Shown here: positions 8,392 to 16,259 of the stretch, in pieces | Layout: each line of letters starts with the position of its first letter | Numbering within the stretch: position 1 is the stretch's first letter | Assembly: GCA_026390635.1 (NCBI GenBank) | Contig: JAPLFO010000165.1 | Location: 1 to 48,221 of the forward strand | Direction of reading: 5' to 3' | DNA length: 48,221 nucleotides | DNA from: Ignavibacteriales bacterium | GTDB lineage: Bacteria > Bacteroidota > Ignavibacteria > UBA10030 > UBA8401 | The notes under the pieces: generated by a model | The model's database searches: none | What the model saw: only the letters and a program-made list of their open reading frames with translations | What the model was told of the DNA's origin: nothing | Position numbers and translations under genes: made by a program

Positions 8392-10008
8392 ATGCATTTT
8401 CATCGTTACGTTAGCACACTCATCTGCCTGGCGATTCTTCCGGTGGCGTTGCTTTTGTCGCAGACCGAAAGCAGTCTCCCCATCACCGTGGAAGGTACAC
8501 CGCCGTCCATCGTGCACGTGCGTGCGTTTGTCGACGACCAGGTCGCCTATCTCTGTCTGAATGATCTCGCCAGGGAATTGAAGATCGACACATATGCCAA
8601 CCTGGTGACACAGAAATTTGAGCTCAAAGCAGAAAACGGCATCCTGAAGGTGGCTGGTGACAATTGCTTTGTGGAGACAAGACAGCAGAAGGGAAAACAG
8701 GAATCCACAAACCAGCTTCCTCTTGCGGTTAAGTTCCGGGACTCTCTTTTCTACGGGCCAGCTCTCTATTTTCTGCCTCTTTTCAATTCAATTTCGGCGC
8801 GGCTCATCTCTGTGAATCCTGCCGATGTCGCCGCCATCGAACGACCTATTGCCGCTCCGCCAGTCTTGAAGTTCGGCATCACCGGCGTCGTCTTCGAAGC
8901 ACGTCGCAACGGCATTTTCGTCCGCATTCAAACATCCAAAGAATTCTCGGATTTTAGCAGGTTCGTCAAAGACAATTGGCTGTACATCACCGTCTCGAAT
9001 GCCAAGGCCGACACCGCACTCCTGAATGCCACGTTGAAGTCTGAAGCGTTCTCCACTATCGTCGTCACGCAATACCCGACATCCGTCCAGTTTTCTCTGC
9101 AGTCGAAAATGAAAATGACGGCGACAAATGTCAGCCGCGACAATTCGAGCACCGATCTGCTGGCCACGATTGAAACAGAGCCAAATCCGGTCCTGAAAAA
9201 CATGATTTCCAAAGAGAGCGGCGAAAAAGCGGCCCGCCAGGAAAAGTTACTAACGCAGCTCAAGAAACAGCGCACAAAATGGAAACTGGATGTCGTCGTT
9301 ATCGATCCGGGACACGGTGGTTATGATCCCGGCACCATCGGCGTGATCGGTACGCGCGAAAAAGATGTGACGCTCGGTATCGGATTGAAACTTGGGAAAT
9401 TGATCGAGCAGCAGATGCCTGATGTCAAAGTGATCTACACACGCAAGACCGACCGGTTTATCGAATTGTACCGGCGCGGACAGATTGCCAACGAAAACGG
9501 CGGCAAGCTGTTTATCTCAATTCACGCCAACTCGCTTCCGATAAAGCCGTCACCTGTCAATGGATTTGAGATCTATCTGCTGCGTCCCGGCAAAACGGAT
9601 GACGCCATCAAAATTGCCGAAAAGGAAAATGCCGCGGTGAGATTGGAAAATGACCAGGGCCGGTATCAGGAAGTCACCGAAGAAAATTTCATCATTCTAA
9701 CGATGGCGCAAAGTGCCTACATGAAACAGAGCGAACACTTCGCGGAGTTGTTGAGCGATGAAATGAGTCTGAAAATGTCGCCACAGGGGCGGGGTGTTAA
9801 GCAGGCAGGTTTCTACGTCCTTGTCGGAGCATCGATGCCGAATGTTCTGGTCGAGTCCGGTTACCTTTCGAACAAGAATGACGAAAAATTCCTCCGCAAT
9901 CCGGAGGGCCAGCAAGTAGTGGCGGAATCGATTGTGCGGACAGTGCAGCGCTACAAGCGGCAATATGAGCAGACACTGAGGGAAGATCCGGCAGACGACC
10001 ATAACTGA
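8392..10008 (+). CDS. N-acetylmuramoyl-L-alanine amidase (Amidase_3, AmiC-like)
   Basis: A 538-residue secreted zinc amidase that cleaves the bond between MurNAc and the stem peptide. A signal peptide (LICLAILPVALLLSQ) precedes an AMIN-like beta domain around residues 150-270 and an Amidase_3 domain from about 300: VVIDPGHGGYDPGTIG gives the first Zn ligand, then EKDVTLGIGLKL (Glu), LFISIHANS (His) and MPNVLVESGYLSN (catalytic Glu). It probably acts in cell separation or turnover in the periplasm. A hairpin terminator lies 22 bases after the stop, so it seems to be a single-gene unit. Domain assignments follow the AmiA/B/C family. Confidence 0.92.
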   Translation: MHFHRYVSTLICLAILPVALLLSQTESSLPITVEGTPPSIVHVRAFVDDQVAYLCLNDLARELKIDTYANLVTQKFELKAENGILKVAGDNCFVETRQQKGKQESTNQLPLAVKFRDSLFYGPALYFLPLFNSISARLISVNPADVAAIERPIAAPPVLKFGITGVVFEARRNGIFVRIQTSKEFSDFSRFVKDNWLYITVSNAKADTALLNATLKSEAFSTIVVTQYPTSVQFSLQSKMKMTATNVSRDNSSTDLLATIETEPNPVLKNMISKESGEKAARQEKLLTQLKKQRTKWKLDVVVIDPGHGGYDPGTIGVIGTREKDVTLGIGLKLGKLIEQQMPDVKVIYTRKTDRFIELYRRGQIANENGGKLFISIHANSLPIKPSPVNGFEIYLLRPGKTDDAIKIAEKENAAVRLENDQGRYQEVTEENFIILTMAQSAYMKQSEHFAELLSDEMSLKMSPQGRGVKQAGFYVLVGASMPNVLVESGYLSNKNDEKFLRNPEGQQVVAESIVRTVQRYKRQYEQTLREDPADDHN

Positions 10009-10030
10009 CGCAACGCCCGGAGACCGTGAA

Positions 10031-10064
10031 GCCGCAGAAACAGCATAGGTTTCTGTGGCTTTTT
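10031..10064 (+). terminator. Intrinsic terminator after the amidase gene
   Basis: Arms GCCGCAGAAAC (10031-10041) and GTTTCTGTGGC (10049-10059), one G-U pair, seven-base loop, followed by TTTTT. Confidence 0.85.
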
Positions 10065-10116
10065 CATTTCCCCTCGAGTGCGGACACCTCGGCTCCGGTT
10101 GGCGAGCAGCGTCGAG

Positions 10117-10650
10117 TCAGGGTTCCCGAGCGGAGTCGAGGGACGGTTCCCGAGCGGAGTCGAGGGACGGTTCCCGAGCGGAGTCGAGGGACGGTTCCCG
10201 AGCGGAGTCGAGGGACGCTCGGTGACTGTATTGTGCTTTCCAGAACGCACGGTAGAAAAGAACGCTCCCCAGAATCAAGGAGATGCCGATCATCTCATAA
10301 GCACTCGCAAGGTATTCTTTCGGGAGAAATGAGTGCCTTAACACGAACCCAAACGCCATCATAAAAGCAATGATAAGGTATCCGCGCGGCGCCTGAAAGG
10401 CGAACACCGATACTCTGCCCGCCAGACCGCCGATGCGTTTGATATTCTTCTGCGCAATAGGAACAAAGGCAAAATGGCTCATGGGAATGGCCGCACTGAT
10501 TCCCACAAGGACAAGCTCGAGCCCGGGGCGTTTCTGCACAGCGCTGAGCCAGAGGATCGCCAGCCGGCACAACATCACTCCCACCCCGTTCCACAGAATT
10601 GCCGCGATAAGATACAGCCATCGATTTGGTACCGTGACGGGTTTTATCAT
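10117..10650 (-). CDS. Small polytopic membrane protein with repeat-encoded tail
   Basis: A 177-residue protein with three to four hydrophobic segments (YLIAAILWNGVGVMLCRL, LVLVGISAAIPMSHFAFVPI, GYLIIAFMMAFGFVL, YEMIGISLILGSVLFYRAF). I do not recognise the family. The C-terminus after about residue 143 is not natural-looking sequence: it is the octapeptide SLDSAREP four times over, encoded by a 24-bp tandem DNA repeat that runs to the stop codon. The original stop was presumably overrun when the repeat landed there. The gene lies 53 bases downstream of the FAD/Fe-S oxidoreductase stop on the same strand and may be co-transcribed with it. A role cannot be given. Confidence 0.7.
   Translation of the reverse strand: MIKPVTVPNRWLYLIAAILWNGVGVMLCRLAILWLSAVQKRPGLELVLVGISAAIPMSHFAFVPIAQKNIKRIGGLAGRVSVFAFQAPRGYLIIAFMMAFGFVLRHSFLPKEYLASAYEMIGISLILGSVLFYRAFWKAQYSHRASLDSAREPSLDSAREPSLDSAREPSLDSAREP
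10121..10216. repeat. Four exact copies of a 24-bp tandem repeat
   Basis: Units at 10121-10144, 10145-10168, 10169-10192 and 10193-10216 each begin GGTTCCCGAGCGGAG and end GAGGGAC. No mismatches are seen among them. The length of 24 is a multiple of three, so each unit adds eight in-frame residues to the minus-strand membrane protein. The CGAGCGGAGTCGAGG core resembles part of the dispersed repeats elsewhere in the window. Confidence 0.95.
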
Positions 10651-10703
10651 GAAGTCGGCCTGTGTTCAAATATCAGATCCAATGGAGGTTTGCCGATCTA
10701 TAT

Positions 10704-13700
10704 TCAAAACAGCATCTTCCCGACACCTTTGCGCCTGATGTCTTTGAGAAATTTTTTCTCCCACTGTTTGCCGAGGTATTGCTCCGCCGCGTGGACAATC
10801 AGCGATTTCCCTTTGACAGCAACGCCGTTGCTGATCCGCGAGAGGCCCTGCACGCAGGAGGGACACGTCGTCAACACCGTCACCCTGGAGTGCGACGTCG
10901 CTTCCTCGATGGCGGCGGCTTTTCTCTCGCGCAGGACATTGGCGATCTCCGGCGTGGAAAGCGCCAGCGTTCCTCCTTCGCCGCAGCACGATGGTACAGT
11001 GACAGGACTCTGCGAGAAGAGCGACTCGATGGTCTGTTGCGCGCCAAGCGCCTTCATCGGTGTATGGCACGGCTCGTGATACAGCAGTTGATGCTTTGAC
11101 GGCGGCAGAGCATGATAGAGTTTCTGCTTCACCAGAAATTCATTCACATCGATCAGATGCGCACCGTTGAAAATATTTTCCAGCTCGTACCGTTCCAGCA
11201 TTTCGTAACAGGTGCCGCAGGAGACGATAACGTCCCGGATCTCCATATAGCCGGTGGCCGCAGCAATGCGGTGGAGGATGACGCGGTTCTCATAGCTTTT
11301 CATGTTGGCCTGATCGATACGGCCGTTGGCAAGCAGCGGATATCCGCAGCAGAGAAATTCCGGCGGAATGACAACGCGCACGCCGGCGCCATACAACAGC
11401 GCGATGGTTGCCATGCTGATTTCCGGAGACATTCGTTCGGAACCGCAGCCCGGGAAATAAACGACGCTCTTCACCACCGGCTTGTCCCGATTTTCAAAGC
11501 AGAAGAAATTTGTGGAACCGGAGAGCTTCAATTCTTCCCGCAGAGACCGCTTTCCACCGGCAGGCAGCTTGCCCTTCAGCATTTCATTCACCGCCGGCAA
11601 TATTCTGGCGGTCACTTGCGATAGCGGTTTGTTCAGAAAATGGCCCATGCGCTGTGCGCCATATCCCATCTTCAGCAGTCCGAACCGGAAAAGTTTGTTG
11701 ACGTAGTATCCCCTTCTCCGCAAATAGAAGAGCGTTAGACGCGTGATCAGTTTCGTTTTCTGCATTTTCCGCTGTACCATCACGTCGCGAATATTGAGCG
11801 TCACTTCGCCGAAGTCAATTTTGACCGGACAGGGTGTCTGACATTTGTGGCACATCGTGCAGTGGTTCGAGATTTCGCGCAGCTTGGTCAGAGGACGAAA
11901 TGAAACGGTATTCATGGTCTGCGCTTCAAACAACACCGCTTCCGTGATCAATCCGACGCCCAAAATCTTATTCCGGGGATTGAAAAACATCGTTCCTGCC
12001 GGATAATGGGTATTACAGACCGATTTGCACTTGCCGCAGCGAACACACGAGGCGATGGACGTGGAGAGCTTTTCAAGATCGGTCGCTTCCAGAATAAAGG
12101 CCTCCAGTTCCAGCAAATTGAACGACGGCGTGTAGACGCGATTCAACGGAAATGCCCTGCTCAGTTTTCCCGGATTGAAAAGATCGTCCGGATCATTCTC
12201 CTTCTTGTACGCGCGATAGGCATCCAGGATGTCGTCGTCGATGAAGCGAAGCTTTGTCAGCCCGATGCCGTGTTCTCCGGAGACGACACCGCCCAGCCGG
12301 ACCGCTTCATGCATCGCCGCCGACGCGGCTTCGTCGGCCTCATGCATCATCAAATAATCATTGGAAAGCACGGGGATATTAACATGCACATTGCCGTCAC
12401 CGGCGTGCATGTGCGTGGCGATGATAACTTTGCGCTTCCGCTCTTTTTCCACCAGTGTTTCGAATTTTTTCAGGATATCATCATAACCGTGAAACACCTG
12501 CCGGAAACGCTCGATGATGTCGCTGTCACAGGAGACGGTAACTTCGCCGTCGCGAATGGCATGGAAGACGCTGCTCTTGTTCCGCGCGGGAATTCCATGC
12601 TTGAAGATCGCCGTTGCCGGCGCATCCATCTGATTGACGATGCCGCTGTAGAGTTTTCTTGCTGACTTCAATTCTTTTCTAATGCTGTTCACACGTGCAG
12701 TGAGGGCATCATCCGCCGTTGCACCCCGCTCATGCTGCAGCAATTCCTCCATTCCGTCGATGAGTGCGATGTCATTTTCCAACTGCTTCGTCAGATTCAA
12801 CTTCTCGGTGAAATCGGCAAACTCCGGCAGTTTCTCCAACGGAATGACGACATCCTCATTCAGCTTGAAAGCATTCGTATGTTTTGCGATCGCGCCGAGA
12901 TTCTTGCGGTCTTTCCAGAATATGACGCGTTCAGCATTGCCGGATGCCGCGGTTGCCTCGGCATTATAGATCTTAATGCGCTTCAGCACTTTTGCACAAG
13001 CAGCCGTGAGCTTCTGCTCGTCATTGCTCTCCGCGTCGATGAGAAGAACCGCTTTCGGGATTTCGGTTCGTTTCGACTTGTTCCTGTAGTTGACGGCGAC
13101 AACGTACTTCTCATCAAAATGTTCAAGCGCGGTCAGAAAAACGTATTTATCTCTTTCAAACATTTCGTTGATGTCGACGATCGCACGGGAGGCGTTGATC
13201 AGATTCGTGCCGAAAAATTCGACGCACAGCGTACGGCAGTGCTGAAACGGTTTATACAGCACGAAACACGCGGAAACAATAATTCCGTCGCCGCCCTCTT
13301 TCTGGATTCCCGGCAGGCCCTTCAATGCCTTGTTGGTAATATCCTTCCCCAAACCCTTCTTTCGGATGTCGGTTCCGGACAATTCAATAGTACGAACGAC
13401 GATCTGCCGGCCCGATTCTCTTCTCATGACATCGAAGATGACGGTGTCGGTGGGCAGAATCTTTCTGTGTTGATGATTCCGGCGTTTCACCTCCAGCACA
13501 TGCCCAGCCGCATTCACAATCTTGAAAGAGTAGAGATTGTCGATGGCTGTCCCCCACATCACGCATTTCTTCCCGCCCGCATTTTCGGCAATATTCCCGC
13601 CGATTGTGGACGCCCAGGAGGACGTCGGATCGGTTGCAAATATGTATCCATGTGACTCGCAGTGCTCTATGACGTCGTCCGTCACCACTCCTGCATCAAC

Positions 13701-14420
13701 CGTGATAACGGGAATGGAAATACCGCCTTCGCGCACATGCTCGATACTGCCGATGCGGCGAAGCTTCTCCAAATTGATGACCATTGTCCGCTTGTTGACA
13801 GGCACGGCCCCACCAGTCAGGCCGGTGCCGCCGCCGCGAGGAATGATACTTAATTTCAATTTCTTCGCCGCCTTCACAAGACCGGGAATTTCATCCGCTG
13901 TCGCCGGATAGACAACCACAGCAGGATATTCCACTCGCCAGTCGGTTGCGTCTGTGGAGTGAGCGACTTTGTGGAATGCCCCGAAATGGATATTCTCTTT
14001 CGCCGTAACTCCCAGCAACCCGAACATGATTTTTGTCTGCAGACGCTTTTCTGACGCAAAAGAATGGAAGAACGCATTATCGATCTCGCGTGTACGGTTG
14101 ATCAGATCATGCACCAGCGGATTATCATTTGCCGCCAGGAGTATCGTCTGCAGGCGATCGTTGTGCAGTTTTTGGAGCTTCTGTAGTTTCGACTTATTAT
14201 CCCGATAGTCCTGAAGCAGATACGGATTGCGGTCGATAATAAATATTTCACCGATGATCTCAGCGAGCAGCTTTGCACTGCGCCCCGTCACACGCTGATT
14301 CCTCAACACCTCAATCAGATTCGCGGTCTCTTCGCCAAAGATTTTGAGAACAATCTCGCGATCGGAGAAGGATGTGTAGTTGTACGGTATTTCACGAAAT
14401 CGAAAGTCTTTTTTCATCAT
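10704..14420 (-). CDS. FAD-linked oxidoreductase fused to Fe-S/CCG module (DUF3683 type)
   Basis: A 1238-residue fusion. Residues 1-130 match the DUF3683-type N-terminus; an FAD-binding PCMH domain follows (PRGGGTGLTGGAVP at 195-208, ATDPTSSWASTIGGNIAENAG near 280) and then a FAD-oxidase C-terminal domain (THMHAGDGNVHVNIP, GGVVSGEHGIGL). Near residues 790-870 are two [4Fe-4S] motifs, CVRCGKCKSVC and CTMCHKCQTPC. The last third is a pair of CCG domains (PGCGSE, FLCCGYP, HEPCH, SCCGEGG), as in GlpC and heterodisulfide-reductase-like subunits. The layout equals GlcD+GlcF or D-lactate dehydrogenase joined in one chain, so it probably oxidises a 2-hydroxy acid and passes electrons to the quinone pool. 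The substrate is not determined by sequence. Confidence 0.88.
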   Translation of the reverse strand: MMKKDFRFREIPYNYTSFSDREIVLKIFGEETANLIEVLRNQRVTGRSAKLLAEIIGEIFIIDRNPYLLQDYRDNKSKLQKLQKLHNDRLQTILLAANDNPLVHDLINRTREIDNAFFHSFASEKRLQTKIMFGLLGVTAKENIHFGAFHKVAHSTDATDWRVEYPAVVVYPATADEIPGLVKAAKKLKLSIIPRGGGTGLTGGAVPVNKRTMVINLEKLRRIGSIEHVREGGISIPVITVDAGVVTDDVIEHCESHGYIFATDPTSSWASTIGGNIAENAGGKKCVMWGTAIDNLYSFKIVNAAGHVLEVKRRNHQHRKILPTDTVIFDVMRRESGRQIVVRTIELSGTDIRKKGLGKDITNKALKGLPGIQKEGGDGIIVSACFVLYKPFQHCRTLCVEFFGTNLINASRAIVDINEMFERDKYVFLTALEHFDEKYVVAVNYRNKSKRTEIPKAVLLIDAESNDEQKLTAACAKVLKRIKIYNAEATAASGNAERVIFWKDRKNLGAIAKHTNAFKLNEDVVIPLEKLPEFADFTEKLNLTKQLENDIALIDGMEELLQHERGATADDALTARVNSIRKELKSARKLYSGIVNQMDAPATAIFKHGIPARNKSSVFHAIRDGEVTVSCDSDIIERFRQVFHGYDDILKKFETLVEKERKRKVIIATHMHAGDGNVHVNIPVLSNDYLMMHEADEAASAAMHEAVRLGGVVSGEHGIGLTKLRFIDDDILDAYRAYKKENDPDDLFNPGKLSRAFPLNRVYTPSFNLLELEAFILEATDLEKLSTSIASCVRCGKCKSVCNTHYPAGTMFFNPRNKILGVGLITEAVLFEAQTMNTVSFRPLTKLREISNHCTMCHKCQTPCPVKIDFGEVTLNIRDVMVQRKMQKTKLITRLTLFYLRRRGYYVNKLFRFGLLKMGYGAQRMGHFLNKPLSQVTARILPAVNEMLKGKLPAGGKRSLREELKLSGSTNFFCFENRDKPVVKSVVYFPGCGSERMSPEISMATIALLYGAGVRVVIPPEFLCCGYPLLANGRIDQANMKSYENRVILHRIAAATGYMEIRDVIVSCGTCYEMLERYELENIFNGAHLIDVNEFLVKQKLYHALPPSKHQLLYHEPCHTPMKALGAQQTIESLFSQSPVTVPSCCGEGGTLALSTPEIANVLRERKAAAIEEATSHSRVTVLTTCPSCVQGLSRISNGVAVKGKSLIVHAAEQYLGKQWEKKFLKDIRRKGVGKMLF

Positions 14421-14453
14421 CAGTCAGTATGGTTGATACTCGTGGTAAAAGAT

Positions 14454-14699
14454 TTTGCCGCAGAGAAAGAATCTTAATTCTCACTTCATAATTCGAGACT
14501 TCTGAAAAACTCCTGGATGCCGGTCATTCTGAGCACTTCGGCTCCGCTCAGCACAAGCTCCGCGAATAATCCATTTGTTGTTTTCAGATCACAATGATGG
14601 ATTCTTCGTCGCTAGGCGACTCAGAATGACAATCCGCGATGGTTTTTCAGACGTTTCAATTCGTAATTCAAAAATATTCTCTGTGCTCTCTGTGGCAAA
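14454..14699. repeat. Nested dispersed repeats
   Basis: The outer ends TTTGCCGCAGAGA and TCTCTGTGGCAAA form an inverted repeat like that at 6165-6296. Inside, GTCATTCTGAG (14523-14533) and CTCAGAATGAC (14620-14630) are perfect 11-base inverted ends of a second element. The whole gap between the oxidoreductase and phoH genes is made of this; no coding frame is supported. Confidence 0.7.
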
Positions 14700-14709
14700 G
14701 TACCATATT

Positions 14710-15990
14710 TTACAACAGATTGCTTGCCAGTTCGGCGAGCTTGGAGCGCTCTCCTTTTTCAAGATTCATGTGAGCGTAGAGCGGTTGACCCTGCATCTTC
14801 TCAATCATGTAGGACAATCCGTTGGACTGGCTATCCAAGTACGGATGATCGATCTGGAAAATATCGCCGGTGAAGACGACCTTTGTCCCTTCTCCTGCGC
14901 GGGTGATAATGGTCTTCACTTCGTGCGGCGTCAAATTCTGCGCTTCATCCACAATAAAGAAGATGTTCACAAGACTTCGTCCGCGAATATAGGAGAGCGG
15001 CTCCACGACAAGTTTTTCTTCTTCAATAAACTTCTGGATTCGGTTGCCTTTGCCCTCCGTCTCCGCCGCCTGATGCTGCACAACGCCCAGATTATCATAC
15101 AAGGGCTGCATATACGGATCAAGTTTGGATTGAATATCGCCCGGCAGGAAACCGGTATCTTTGTTGCTCAGCGGAACGATGGGGCGCGCCACCAATATCT
15201 GCCGATATTGCTTTCGTCGTTCCAGCGCGGCAGCAAGTGCAAGAAGCGTCTTTCCCGTCCCGGCTTTTCCGCTGATACTCACCAGCTGGATATCCGGATT
15301 CAAGAGCGCGTTTAAAACAAAAATCTGCTCGGCATTTCTCGGCGTGATGCCGTAGGCCGGCGCCTTGTCGACGCGATAGATTTTGTCCGAGGCCGCGTTG
15401 TACGTGGCAAGTACGGAATGCTTCCCATTGCGCAAAATCAGATATTCGTTCGGAACCAGTTCGCGGCGCAGCATTAAATCGTCCGCCTCCAACTCAAACG
15501 GCGGATTGTGCAGCGACTGTATGATGTAGTCGGGAATGTCCTCCTCGATCCGGTGCCCCGTGTAGAGAGCTGAGATATCTTTCACCTGATCCGATCTGTA
15601 GTCCTGAGCCTGCAGTCCGAGGGATTTTGCCTTCATGCGCAGGTTGACGTCTTTGGTGACGAGAATAACCTGCCGCTGGGAAAGTTCCTTCGCCACGTGG
15701 TATGCCAGATTGAGAATCAGATGATCGGGCTTTTCACACCCAAAATTCATCGCCAGATCGGGATGAAACGATCGTTCCATCTTGATGCTTATTTTTCCGA
15801 GACCGGCACCGATCTGAACACCGCCGTTGAACAACTTGTCGCCGCTCAGCGTATCCAGCGTGCGCACAAATTCGCGAGCGTGAATCACCGGTATGATGAT
15901 GTCATTTTCCTCGAACTGCAGGATACAGGAGCTGTCATGCAGAATGACGTTTGTATCAAGAATAAAGGTCTTCTTGCGTTTAGGGGGCAT
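14710..15990 (-). CDS. PIN-PhoH family ATPase (PhoH2/YlaK type)
   Basis: A 426-residue protein with an N-terminal PIN ribonuclease domain (TFILDTNVILHDSS with the first acidic residue; VILVTKDVNLRMKAKSLG with later acidic ones) and a C-terminal PhoH ATPase domain (Walker A SGKAGTGKTLLALAAAL near 241-255, Walker B NIFFIVDEAQNLTP, and TRAGEGTKVVFTGD). PhoH2 proteins of mycobacteria unwind and cut RNA in an ATP-dependent way, so an RNA-processing or stress role is likely. GGAG lies nine bases before the ATG. It is flanked by repeats and has no obvious operon partner. Confidence 0.93.
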   Translation of the reverse strand: MPPKRKKTFILDTNVILHDSSCILQFEENDIIIPVIHAREFVRTLDTLSGDKLFNGGVQIGAGLGKISIKMERSFHPDLAMNFGCEKPDHLILNLAYHVAKELSQRQVILVTKDVNLRMKAKSLGLQAQDYRSDQVKDISALYTGHRIEEDIPDYIIQSLHNPPFELEADDLMLRRELVPNEYLILRNGKHSVLATYNAASDKIYRVDKAPAYGITPRNAEQIFVLNALLNPDIQLVSISGKAGTGKTLLALAAALERRKQYRQILVARPIVPLSNKDTGFLPGDIQSKLDPYMQPLYDNLGVVQHQAAETEGKGNRIQKFIEEEKLVVEPLSYIRGRSLVNIFFIVDEAQNLTPHEVKTIITRAGEGTKVVFTGDIFQIDHPYLDSQSNGLSYMIEKMQGQPLYAHMNLEKGERSKLAELASNLL

Positions 15991-16259
15991 CGATTGATTC
16001 TCCGTACGTATCGTGAAAAAATGTTCTCCGAACCGAAATCGTCAATCACGCTCGGCGGCCAAGGCCACGTATTCCAAATACCGGGGCTAATTTAATTTAG
16101 CAAAAACGGGGTCTTTCTCAACATGGAATCTTGATTCTCGGGAATATTTCCCACAGATTTGATGGCGGTCGTATCCATTCTTCCAGCCGCATTCCATCGA
16201 TGCACGATGGATTTGCTTTCCGGTCTTTCTGCGTCCTTTTTCAATGAGAGGATCCTCTT

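Noticed and set aside
10121-10216. CRISPR-like array
   Set aside because: The units are directly abutting with no spacers and no cas gene is near; it is a simple tandem repeat.
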